A DNA stretch of 24,288 bases from JBMNOI01 sp050942995 (GTDB lineage Bacteria > Chloroflexota > Anaerolineae > UBA1429). A program made the translations under genes and the position numbers. Every line of letters begins with the position of its first letter. The first letter of the stretch is position 1. The stretch lies in assembly GCA_050942995.1 (NCBI GenBank), contig JBMNOI010000056.1, positions 1 through 24,288 of the forward strand, in the 5' to 3' direction. Of this stretch, positions 1 through 6,741 are shown piece by piece. The notes beneath the pieces were generated by a model. That model saw only the letters and a program-made list of their open reading frames with translations. It was not told the DNA's origin and did not search any database.

Positions 1-716
1 ATGCGGAACAGCGGCTCGCCGTTGACGGCGGCCACGATCTCGCGACCGCGCAACGTCATCTCCAGTTCATAGCTCTGATAGAGCGACCAGTCGTAGCCGG
101 TTTCGGCCAGCACGTGGGTGCCGTCCATCTCACGCACCAGTTGCGCCCGCCCATCGACAGTCAGGATCAGGGCATAATAGCGTCTGAGCCCCTGTACCCG
201 CGTGGCGATGCCAAAGGAGCGGGCCAGGTGGGGCGTGAGTCGCGCCCGAAAAACATAGTCGTCCCACTGGCGCGTGCCCTGAATGGCCATGCCCCGCCCC
301 TCGTTCTGGATGATGCGATAGTCATGCCCGGCGTTATCGGCCGTCCACGCGTCACAGGCCTGCACCCAGGCGTCCAGCCAGCGCCGTCCGCCACGCTCGG
401 GGCGCCCCAGGCGCACGTCGGGCGCCCCCGACCAGGTGAGCCAGTCCAGATACAGGGCGCCGTCAGCACGTCGTGATGAATTGATCTCGATACCGATCCA
501 TGCAATGGGGCATCCCTGGGGCACCTGCACCGTCCAGCGCAGTATCTCGGCCGCGCCCGGCGCCAGCGTCGTAGCGGGGCCGTACACGCTAAAGAGTGTG
601 TCGTCCTCGCCAAAGGCCTTGACCAGCAGCCTGGCCTCTACGGCGTCGGCGTTGCCCGCATCGGCAACCAGGCGAGCCGCTACCGTCTGCCCCGGATAGA
701 GCGTGGGGCTGGCCAT
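1..716 (-). CDS. C-terminal part of ADP-ribosylglycohydrolase-family protein (displaced frame, runs off the left edge)
   Basis: On the minus strand an open frame runs from ATG 716 to the window edge with no stop. It reads as ordinary protein, starting MASPTLYPGQTVAARLVADA and ending ...AAVNGEPLF. The second half (YYALILTVDGRAQLVREMDG, then YELEMTLRGREIVAAVNGEP) looks like a LamG/DUF1080-type concanavalin beta-sandwich that may bind sugar. The first part looks like a beta-sandwich linker. The enzyme domain lies directly upstream in another frame, and ATG 716 has no convincing ribosome site (GAGATCGAT precedes it). I therefore infer that this is the C-terminal half of the same polypeptide, separated by a one-base frameshift near 714-722, and not an independent gene. 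The true C-terminus is outside the window. A separately translated, coupled protein is possible but less likely. Confidence 0.7.
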   Translation of the reverse strand, partial: MASPTLYPGQTVAARLVADAGNADAVEARLLVKAFGEDDTLFSVYGPATTLAPGAAEILRWTVQVPQGCPIAWIGIEINSSRRADGALYLDWLTWSGAPDVRLGRPERGGRRWLDAWVQACDAWTADNAGHDYRIIQNEGRGMAIQGTRQWDDYVFRARLTPHLARSFGIATRVQGLRRYYALILTVDGRAQLVREMDGTHVLAETGYDWSLYQSYELEMTLRGREIVAAVNGEPLFR

Positions 717-2004
717 GTGTCGGATCGATCTCATAGTCGGGATAGGTCTCGCGCAGCACCCGCGCCGGGCGACCGCGGGCCACCCCATGATAGCGGATGG
801 CCAGACACCGCTCACCCGATTCACCATATCCGGCGACGTTACTCAGATCGGCGACGCCACGTGATTCTATGCTGTCGTCCGAGATCCAGCCTTGCACCGA
901 GCCGGGCAGACTGAAATGATAACGCGCTCCCCCTTTGGGCTGTAAGGGCGGCTCACCGGCCAGAGTCCGACCGATATTGATCACGGTATACGCCTCGCTC
1001 AGGGCGTCGGTCACCGTACGACCGCCATCGGCGGTGGGCAGGTAAAGGCGATCGGCCACCGGCCCGCGGAAATCGGGGCCCACATCCAGCCCGGCCAGCC
1101 CCCCTGCAATGCCCATGATGCAGCCCACATTGCCCGAATTGCAGTCGGTATCCCAGCCGGCGGTGTTGACGATCGTCATGGCCCGATCAAAGCGCCCCTC
1201 GCTGTAGAGCAGCGCCAGGATGATGAGGGCGTGGTTGGGCACCATGTGACAGTTGCCGCCGTAACGATCGTAGCCATAGTGGGAGACGATCTGGTAGAAG
1301 CAATCGTACCAGTTGTCATAGCGACCGTGCCAGTCGCGCAGATCGCCGATGAGGCGGTAGATCAGGGAATCCTTCGGGATAACGGACATGCCCGTATCCA
1401 GCAGGGCATCCATATCCCGTTCGACAAAGGCCTGCGCCTCGATAGCGGCCACCACCTGTGCGCCGTGAATAGCCTCGCCATCATGGCTGACACTGCCGGC
1501 GCGGCAGGCGAAATCGGCGGCGCGCTCGGGATCGCCGGGGGAGATCATCCCCCAGCCGTCGATAAAGATCTGCGCGCCGATCTGTTCGGCCACCACCTGC
1601 CCGTTCAGCGCCATCGAGCCGCTCTGCGGCGCCGGAATGCCGGCCTTGAGCCGCAGATAGGCCGTGTGCTCTGTCGAATTGCCCATCCCGCCCCACCACA
1701 AGATGGTCTGGTTCTCGATGAGATAGTTGAGCCAGGTCTGGCCGATCTGGGCGGGCGTCAGATCGGCAGGGACGCCATAATCGGGCATGGCCCGCAAAAA
1801 GCTAAAGGTGCCCGAGATATCGTCATCGGTGACGATGAGCGGCTTGTTCAGCTTTTCATGAATATAGTAGGTGATCTCGCCCAGACGGTTGATGATGCGG
1901 TCGTGGGTCCAGCCCTCAAAGGGCCGGCCGACATATACGCCGATAATCTTGCCCAGCACTCCGGCGTATACTCGTTCCTCGTAATCATGTGGAATGCCCG
2001 CCAT
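589..2004 (-). CDS. ADP-ribosylglycohydrolase-family protein, apparent frameshift near residue 430
   Basis: The start is ATG 2004, preceded by AGAGGAGG with a 6-7 base spacer. The ADP-ribosylglycohydrolase (DraG/ARH) fold shows both metal-binding motifs: VTDDD at residues 58-62, and WDTDCNSGN near residues 283-291 with the family's D-x-D-x-N pattern. A conserved SHDGEAIHG segment lies between them. Family members hydrolyse ADP-ribose-protein or related N-glycosidic bonds; in sugar-catabolic settings they are probably nucleoside- or glycoside-type hydrolases, so the substrate is unknown. Sense sequence runs to about residue 429 (YPDYEIDPT). The last 40 or so residues to the stop at 589 are Arg/Gly-rich out-of-frame sequence, while the natural continuation is the frame starting at 716. 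It is divergently oriented from the dehydratase gene at 2471 across a 466-bp gap. Confidence 0.85.
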   Translation of the reverse strand: MAGIPHDYEERVYAGVLGKIIGVYVGRPFEGWTHDRIINRLGEITYYIHEKLNKPLIVTDDDISGTFSFLRAMPDYGVPADLTPAQIGQTWLNYLIENQTILWWGGMGNSTEHTAYLRLKAGIPAPQSGSMALNGQVVAEQIGAQIFIDGWGMISPGDPERAADFACRAGSVSHDGEAIHGAQVVAAIEAQAFVERDMDALLDTGMSVIPKDSLIYRLIGDLRDWHGRYDNWYDCFYQIVSHYGYDRYGGNCHMVPNHALIILALLYSEGRFDRAMTIVNTAGWDTDCNSGNVGCIMGIAGGLAGLDVGPDFRGPVADRLYLPTADGGRTVTDALSEAYTVINIGRTLAGEPPLQPKGGARYHFSLPGSVQGWISDDSIESRGVADLSNVAGYGESGERCLAIRYHGVARGRPARVLRETYPDYEIDPTHGQPHALSGADGSGSPGCRCGQRRRRRGQAAGQGLWRGRHTL

Positions 2005-2153
2005 GTGTCGCCTCCTCTATGATTCGTGCTTTCCACCGTTATCTATGGTGCGCCGCAGGTTGCATATCGCCTTGTTCACATTCTACACCAGGTGCAGCCG
2101 AGAGAACAGCCCCCCCCGGCAGCACCCACCTCCGATCTCACAAGGGGCACAGG

Positions 2154-2239
2154 TTTTCCACCGTATCAGCCCGTTTATCCACAGGGAAAAGCCGGGTTAT
2201 CCACAGTCTGGGACAAGTTATCCACAGGAGTTATCCACA
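2154..2239 (+). other. DnaA-box cluster (candidate oriC or DnaA-binding locus)
   Basis: Four exact copies of the bacterial DnaA box TTATCCACA start at 2175, 2197, 2218 and 2231, all on the plus strand. Start-to-start spacings are 22, 21 and 13 bp. A fifth, one-mismatch site (TTTTCCACC) is at 2154-2162 and another (TTGTTCACA) at 2072-2080. Four perfect 9-mers within 65 bp cannot plausibly be chance. Such clusters mark oriC, and less often DnaA-titration (datA-like) or DnaA-regulated promoter regions. No dnaA, dnaN, gyrB or rpmH gene is visible nearby and no clear AT-rich unwinding element is present, so origin function is inference. Confidence 0.7.
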
Positions 2240-2300
2240 GAACCGCCTTTACACCCACCACCACAATGTACCCAAACGCCGTAATGGTACGGTCGAGGCG

Positions 2301-2325
2301 GGCGGTGGGTACACCGCCGTCGACT
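2301..2325 (-). repeat. Dispersed 25-nt hairpin repeat, copy 1
   Basis: Read on the minus strand, this 25-mer matches the plus strand at 18603-18627 in 23 of 25 positions. Both share AGTCGACGGCGGTGTAC, then differ (CC here, TT there), then share ACCGCC. The core GGCGGTG/CACCGCC can pair as a 7-bp stem. Confidence 0.55.
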
Positions 2326-2404
2326 CTACATATCTTGAGGGGCCTCGCCACCGCCAAACGTGTGTGCCTCAATGCATCGGGCAGCCCCGAACGCATTGCC
2401 CGCA

Positions 2405-2433
2405 TTGACAGATGCCCCTCTCTACGGCATAGT
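2405..2433 (+). promoter_or_regulatory. Putative sigma70-type promoter for the enolase-superfamily gene
   Basis: A perfect -35 TTGACA (2405-2410), a 17-bp spacer and a -10-like CATAGT (2428-2433) would start transcription near 2440, about 30 bases before the ATG at 2471. The weaker -10 leaves room for regulation. Confidence 0.45.
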
Positions 2434-2470
2434 AGGCTGTCAGAGAGATTTCACGCCACAGGAGGGCGGC

Positions 2471-3643
2471 ATGCAAGTTCGCGACATAAGAACGTATCTG
2501 GTTTCGCCCGAGAGCCATCGGGCCGGCATGATCGGCGGCAAGAACTGGCTCTTTGCCCGAGTCGAGACGGATGAGGGCATCGTCGGCTGGGGTGAGGCCT
2601 ACACCCAGCTCGACCGCGACCGCACCATCGAGCGGCATATCCTGGATATGTCCCGCTATCTGGTCGGGCGCAACGTCTATGCGATTAAACACTTTACTCA
2701 GATGATCTATGATGACTATGCCGGACGGCGTGGCTCGATGGATCTGTTCTCTGCCCTGAGCGCTCTGGAGCAGGCGCTGTGGGACATTATCGGCAAAAAG
2801 CTGGGCGTGCCGGTATATAACCTGCTGGGCGGCCCCTGTCGAGATCGCATCCGCGTATACGCCAACGGCTGGTACGGTGGCGCCAAAACGCCCGAGCAAT
2901 ATGCCGAGATGGCCGTGGCGACGGTGCAGCGCGGATTCACAGCGCTCAAGTTCGACCCCTTCCCCGGCCCCTGGCGCATGTATATCGACAAAAAGGCCGA
3001 GCAGACCGCCGTCGCCAATGTGCGCGCCGTGCGCGAAGCCGTGGGCCCCGACGTCGATCTCCTCGTCGAGGTGCACCGTCGGCTCTCCCCCATGAACGCC
3101 ATTCGGGTGGCCCGCATGCTGGAGGAGTATGCCCCCTTCTGGTACGAGGAGCCGGTGCCGGCGGATAACGTATCGGCTCTGGCCGAGGTGCGTCGCGAGG
3201 TGAATATCCCGGTGGTGACGGGTGAAACGCTGTACGACAAGGCCGCCTTCCGCGATGTGTTCGAGCAGCGCGCCGCCGACATTATCAACCCCGATGTATG
3301 CAACTGCGGCGGCATTCTGGAGCTCAAAGAGATCGCCGCCATGGCCGAACCCTATTATGTGGCCGTCTCGCCGCACAACTATAACAGCACCGCCATCGGC
3401 CTGGCCGCCACGGTGCAGGCGGCGGCGTGTATGCCCAATTTTCTCATCACCGAGTACTTTTTCAACTTTGCCGAGACGGCAGCCGAGATCTCGTCGCAGT
3501 CTCTGCCACTGGAGAACGGCTATATCCCGCTGCCCACGGCCCCGGGGCTGGGCATAGAGCTGGTGGAGAAGGAGCTGCTCAAGCATCCCTACCGCGAGGA
3601 TCCGCCCCGCGCTCTGCCTCAGTATTATCAGGAAGGCCCCTGA
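2471..3643 (+). CDS. Mandelate racemase/galactonate dehydratase-type enolase-superfamily protein
   Basis: This 390-residue protein is a metal-dependent sugar-acid dehydratase or racemase of the enolase superfamily, expected in the cytoplasm. ATG 2471 follows CAGGAGGGCGGC; longer upstream frames lack a ribosome site. An N-terminal capping domain (1-120) precedes a TIM barrel. Visible metal-site residues are E200 (in VEVH, with H202), E226/E227 (WYEEP) and E252 (VTGET). The general-base pair is suggested by D275 (NPD) and H302 (SPHN), and K160 (KFDP) lies at the end of strand 2. The VEVH-H302 arrangement is that of acid-sugar dehydratases such as D-galactonate or D-mannonate dehydratase, but the exact substrate cannot be read. 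The gene stands alone, with its own promoter and a strong terminator at 3665. The divergent glycohydrolase-family neighbour supports a carbohydrate role. Confidence 0.88.
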   Translation: MQVRDIRTYLVSPESHRAGMIGGKNWLFARVETDEGIVGWGEAYTQLDRDRTIERHILDMSRYLVGRNVYAIKHFTQMIYDDYAGRRGSMDLFSALSALEQALWDIIGKKLGVPVYNLLGGPCRDRIRVYANGWYGGAKTPEQYAEMAVATVQRGFTALKFDPFPGPWRMYIDKKAEQTAVANVRAVREAVGPDVDLLVEVHRRLSPMNAIRVARMLEEYAPFWYEEPVPADNVSALAEVRREVNIPVVTGETLYDKAAFRDVFEQRAADIINPDVCNCGGILELKEIAAMAEPYYVAVSPHNYNSTAIGLAATVQAAACMPNFLITEYFFNFAETAAEISSQSLPLENGYIPLPTAPGLGIELVEKELLKHPYREDPPRALPQYYQEGP

Positions 3644-3664
3644 AATACGATTACATCGCAGGAT

Positions 3665-3702
3665 AAAAGGCCGTGGCATTCATCTGTCGCGGCCTTTTTT
3701 TT
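3665..3702 (+). terminator. Rho-independent terminator after the dehydratase gene
   Basis: A perfect 8-bp stem AAAGGCCG (3666-3673) pairs with CGGCCTTT (3690-3697), followed by an 8-base T run. It lies 22 bp after the stop of the gene at 2471-3643. Confidence 0.85.
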
Positions 3703-3704
3703 CT

Positions 3705-3733
3705 TTGTGCGGCAAATGCTCCTGGTATAGAAT
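3705..3733 (+). promoter_or_regulatory. Possible promoter for the Thr/Pro-linker membrane protein
   Basis: TTGTGC (3705-3710) and TAGAAT (3728-3733) are separated by 17 bp, just after the terminator and 37 bp before the ATG at 3771. Confidence 0.35.
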
Positions 3734-3770
3734 ACCGCTACCGAGAAGACATGACGAGAGGAGAGGCGAG

Positions 3771-4646
3771 ATGAACCCGGAGCAACGGGATTCCGACATT
3801 TTGGCGTCGCTCAAGGCATGGAGACCGTTTCGCTGGGTGATCCTCCTGGCCGCCGCCGTCATACTCCTCCAGATGATCTCTCTTTTGGATTTCAGAGGGG
3901 ATCGGCGGGTGGCGATGAGTGGCGACATGACGCCCACGCCGCCCCGCGTCACCCGGACATATACGCCAACACCATCGCCCGCGCCGGCCACCGCCACACC
4001 CACGCCGACGGCGACACCTACGGCTACCGCCACAGCGATACCGACGCCGATATCGACGCCGACGCCAGAGGAACCCACCGCCATCCCGGCCACACGCACC
4101 CCCGTTCCCCCGACGGATACCCCGCCACCGCCCACCGCCACCCCCATACCGGTGACGCTGGCCAGCTCGGTAGAGGTAGATAACGGCGAATGGGGTCAAG
4201 GAGGCATCTATATCAGGGCGTGGGGAGATACCGATCTGATCGTGCGGGGGCATGACGGCCACCGCTACAAAGCTGAGATGGGCTTTATCACCAGCGCCGA
4301 GTCGATGAGACAGATTCAGGAGGTCTGGAGCTATGCCGGCCGGGGAGGTGGTAACTGGAAGATGAGCGTGCTCCTGCGCCCGGAAGTCGATTGGGTGAGC
4401 TGCAAGCGTGAGAGCCACGTCTGCTACGAGAGCTCGATCGATTCCGGCGAACCGCGTGTCACCAGTGAGGTCTATATCAAAGAATATGTGTGGAAGGCGC
4501 TGGTCAGTGATTATCTGCGCGGTGGTTGGCAAGCCACAACGCACAACATCTACTATCGAGATATCCAGACGTCGATATTCAAGCCCATGGCCGGGATCGT
4601 ACCCGATATCCCCTGTGTGGCGTTCCGCTTTACGCGGGTGAATTGA
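3771..4646 (+). CDS. Membrane-anchored protein with a Thr/Pro-rich linker and extracytoplasmic domain, function unknown
   Basis: This is a 291-residue protein; ATG 3771 follows GAGGAGAGGCGAG. Residues 1-21 are cytoplasmic and 22-39 form one hydrophobic membrane segment (WVILLAAAVILLQMISLL). Residues 54-128 are an extended Thr/Pro/Ala tract of repeated TPTPT, ATPT and TPPP units. Residues 130-291 form a globular domain with three cysteines (211, 218, 282), where C211 and C218 are close enough to form a disulfide. The layout places the folded domain outside the membrane on a stiff stalk, a style common in Chloroflexota surface proteins. I do not recognise the C-terminal domain. The low-complexity linker creates long false open frames on the other strand. 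It converges on the radical SAM gene across 157 bp. Confidence 0.8.
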   Translation: MNPEQRDSDILASLKAWRPFRWVILLAAAVILLQMISLLDFRGDRRVAMSGDMTPTPPRVTRTYTPTPSPAPATATPTPTATPTATATAIPTPISTPTPEEPTAIPATRTPVPPTDTPPPPTATPIPVTLASSVEVDNGEWGQGGIYIRAWGDTDLIVRGHDGHRYKAEMGFITSAESMRQIQEVWSYAGRGGGNWKMSVLLRPEVDWVSCKRESHVCYESSIDSGEPRVTSEVYIKEYVWKALVSDYLRGGWQATTHNIYYRDIQTSIFKPMAGIVPDIPCVAFRFTRVN

Positions 4647-4690
4647 TTCGTGCCCACCCGGGGAAATCGACGGGGTCCTCATTCCCGGTG

Positions 4691-4769
4691 TCGGGGTGAT
4701 AGCCGGCTATCGCCTGCGCATATGCCCCAAAAACCGCCGGGGCGATCCCTTATCGCGAGATCACCCCGA
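4691..4769. repeat. Nested inverted repeats between convergent genes
   Basis: A 10-bp arm TCGGGGTGAT (4691-4700) has its exact complement at 4760-4769. Inside it are a perfect 14-bp palindrome GATAGCCGGCTATC (4698-4711) and a second pair ATCGCC (4709-4714) / GGCGAT (4741-4746). It sits in the 157-bp gap between two convergent genes and may help end transcription from both sides, although no clean T tract follows it. Confidence 0.4.
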
Positions 4770-4803
4770 TCATAGAAGAGAAAACGCGTTCTGCGTGCTC
4801 GAA

Positions 4804-6306
4804 TCAGGCCGACTGCTTCACGCCCGATGAGAAATAGGTCTCACAGATACGCTGAAAGTGAAACCCATAGATGGCAAACGTGATGGCCAGAGGAAAGAGT
4901 CGTGGACGGCGGAACAGCGTCCAGAAAAAGAGCTTCCAGTACTCGACCCGCTCTTGCCCGCGCACGCCCAGGGCGACGATGGAGCGGAAGAACGCCCCGA
5001 TATGATCCCAGGTGAGCACCGGCTTGACGGCGCGCGAGGCGCGATATTCCTGCAGCAACGTACGTACCCGTCGGTAATAGACCCGTGGCGAGTAGATGGT
5101 CAACAGAATCTTGCGATATCCCTCGTGCAATACATCCGGGTCCATCACCGGTGCAAAGTTCATCGTGTTGTCGGTGTTGTTGCCCGAGAGCTTGCCCAGC
5201 AAGCGGCCCTCTTTTTTCATGCGCTCGTACAGGCGCGTGCCGTAGGGCGCCTGAAGCAACCCCACCATAGCGGTAACGATGCCGCTGTTCTGGATAAACT
5301 CGATCTGCCGCTCAAAGATCGAGGGCGTATCGCTGTCGAACCCGACGATAAAGCCGCCCTGTACCTCCATCCCCGCCCGCTGAATGGTCTTGACCGATTC
5401 CAGCAGGTCACGCCCGCGATTCTGCACTTTGCTGCACTCTTGCAGGCTCTCCTCGTCGGGCGTCTCGATCCCGACGAACACTTTGTCGAACCCGGCATCG
5501 ACCATCATGCGCATCAACTCGGCGTCATCGGCCAGGTTGATGGATACCTCAGTCTGGAAGGCCATCCCCCGCTTGCCCCGCCGCCACTCGATCAGAGCGG
5601 GTAGCATCTCGGTCTTGAGATGGCGCTTGTTGCCGATAAAGTTGTCGTCCACAAAGAATACTCCGCCACGCCAGCCGAGGTTGTACAGACTGTCCAGCTC
5701 GGCCACGATCTGCTCCGCCGTCTTGATGCGGGGGCGATGGCCGAACATGGCGGTGATATTGCAGAAATCGCAGTTAAAGGGGCAGCCGCGGGAATACTGT
5801 ATGCACATGGAAGAGTATTGCTTCAGATCCACCAGCTCCCACATGGGCACAGGCGACCGGGAGATATCGGGGAGCTCGTCAGACTGGTAGATGCGCTGAG
5901 CGTTCCCTTCGGCCAGGTCGCGCAGAAAGAGGGAGAGCGTCGCCTCGGCCTCACCAAGGACGAAATGATCGACGGCGGGGAAATCCTCGTGTTCGCCGAT
6001 AAAGAGCGGCCCTCCGGCCACCACTTTGACGCCCGCTTCATGGCAATGCTGCACCACATCACGGGTCGAATCGCGCTGCACCACCATGGCGCTGACAAAA
6101 ACATAGTCGGCCCACTCCAGATCGTGGCGGGTGAGGGGAGTGACGTTCATGTCGACCAGTCGTTTTTCCCACTCGCCGGGAAGCAGTGCGGCGACGGTAA
6201 GCAGTCCCAAAGGGGGAAACGAAGCCTTTTTACGAATAAAACGCAGAGCATGCTTGAAACCCCAAAAGGTGTCGGGGAATTCGGGATACACGAGCAAAAT
6301 CCGCAT
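4804..6306 (-). CDS. B12-binding-domain radical SAM protein with DUF4070-like C-terminus
   Basis: This is a 500-residue protein. ATG 6306 (MRILLVYPEFP) follows TGAGGAGGCAAGACCGG, and an upstream extension to 6387 is not needed. Residues 1-140 form a Rossmann-like cobalamin-binding domain with GGPLFIGEHEDF at 98-109, but no DxHxxG loop, so any cobalamin would be bound without the usual histidine ligand. Residues 160-380 are the radical SAM core; the [4Fe-4S] motif CPFNCDFC has C175, C179 and C182. The C-terminal 100 residues resemble DUF4070, with a hydrophobic end (LFPLAITFAIYGFHF). Families with this layout methylate unactivated carbons, as in hopanoid methylases, or do other radical chemistry. 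The substrate is unknown and hopanoid genes are absent from the window. The gene is alone on its strand here. Confidence 0.85.
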   Translation of the reverse strand: MRILLVYPEFPDTFWGFKHALRFIRKKASFPPLGLLTVAALLPGEWEKRLVDMNVTPLTRHDLEWADYVFVSAMVVQRDSTRDVVQHCHEAGVKVVAGGPLFIGEHEDFPAVDHFVLGEAEATLSLFLRDLAEGNAQRIYQSDELPDISRSPVPMWELVDLKQYSSMCIQYSRGCPFNCDFCNITAMFGHRPRIKTAEQIVAELDSLYNLGWRGGVFFVDDNFIGNKRHLKTEMLPALIEWRRGKRGMAFQTEVSINLADDAELMRMMVDAGFDKVFVGIETPDEESLQECSKVQNRGRDLLESVKTIQRAGMEVQGGFIVGFDSDTPSIFERQIEFIQNSGIVTAMVGLLQAPYGTRLYERMKKEGRLLGKLSGNNTDNTMNFAPVMDPDVLHEGYRKILLTIYSPRVYYRRVRTLLQEYRASRAVKPVLTWDHIGAFFRSIVALGVRGQERVEYWKLFFWTLFRRPRLFPLAITFAIYGFHFQRICETYFSSGVKQSA

Positions 6307-6473
6307 CCGGTCTTGCCTCCTCATATCACATATACGATCATATCGATACGATCGAGCCATCTCATATAACGAGTCTGTTTTGATCACACTACCTTATGTG
6401 ACACATTATCGCCCACAAGGTTGCATCCTCGTCCTACAAACCGGTCTTGTAATCTTTTGACAACACGATCAAT

Positions 6474-6501
6474 TTGATCTGCGGAAAGATTCAAGTACAA
6501 T
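6474..6501 (+). promoter_or_regulatory. Putative promoter of the pckG leader or a small RNA
   Basis: TTGATC (6474-6479), a 16-bp spacer and TACAAT (6496-6501) predict a start near 6508. The transcript would meet the hairpin terminator at 6611-6654 before reaching pckG. Confidence 0.4.
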
Positions 6502-6610
6502 TGGGAATGGTCCGGTGTATATCCTCAATGACGAGTGAGTCAACAGTCGGGCAGATACTAATAATCCGTCGCATCACCCGATGACCCGACAAGTGAATAA
6601 GATGTGAACA

Positions 6611-6654
6611 CTGGCGTTCGGCTCCCATAACGAGGGAGGACGCCAGGTTTTTTT
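6611..6654 (+). terminator. Intrinsic terminator upstream of pckG (attenuator or end of a small RNA)
   Basis: CTGGCGT (6611-6617) pairs with ACGCCAG (6640-6646), with an inner CTCCC (6622-6626) / GGGAG (6634-6638) pairing, followed by seven T residues at 6648-6654. No convincing plus-strand gene lies upstream for it to terminate. The 3' end of an independent small RNA or a pckG attenuator is therefore the likely role. Confidence 0.7.
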
Positions 6655-6741
6655 ATAAGCGATCCGGGTTCACGGGACCAGTACGCTGTCTCGGGTTGAT
6701 TGCACGTTGGACGTCGAACCATTCATGATCAGGAGGAACTC

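Larger units (their letters stand above)
2005..2470. other. 466-bp divergent intergenic region with DnaA boxes, a hairpin repeat and a promoter
   Basis: This gap separates two divergently transcribed genes. From left to right it holds the ribosome site of the minus-strand gene, a degenerate DnaA box at 2072-2080 (TTGTTCACA), the main DnaA-box cluster at 2154-2239, a near-palindromic repeat at 2301-2325, and a TTGACA promoter at 2405-2433 for the gene at 2471. Open frames crossing it (for example on the plus strand before 2471) have no ribosome site and unnatural composition. I see no obvious AT-rich unwinding tract. Confidence 0.7.
6307..6741. other. 435-bp intergenic region: divergent upstream regions and the pckG leader
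   Basis: The gap lies between the minus-strand radical SAM gene and pckG. Its left part (6320-6420) is AT-rich with repeated CGAT words and probably carries the radical SAM promoter, though I could not fix -35/-10 boxes. The right part contains a plus-strand promoter (6474-6501), a structured stretch of about 150 nt, a rho-independent terminator at 6611-6654, and then 87 bp to pckG. No protein-coding gene is supported here. Confidence 0.6.

Noticed and set aside
2369..3679. 436-codon minus-strand frame opposite the dehydratase
   Set aside because: Antisense shadow of a gene with all catalytic motifs; it also crosses the terminator and the promoter region.
3738..4682. Long 314-codon minus-strand frame opposite the Thr/Pro-linker gene
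   Set aside because: Its Arg/Gly-rich sequence is the antisense of the repetitive ACC/CCG linker codons, with no ribosome site; the plus-strand frame has a membrane helix and a good ribosome site.
4804..6306. Assignment of the radical SAM protein as a hopanoid methylase
   Set aside because: The domain order fits, but so do many other B12-radical SAM proteins, and no hopanoid or squalene genes are in the window.
6320..6365. Repeated CGAT words suggesting an operator or short tandem repeat
   Set aside because: The units are irregular and no symmetric operator emerges; it is probably just AT-rich promoter sequence.
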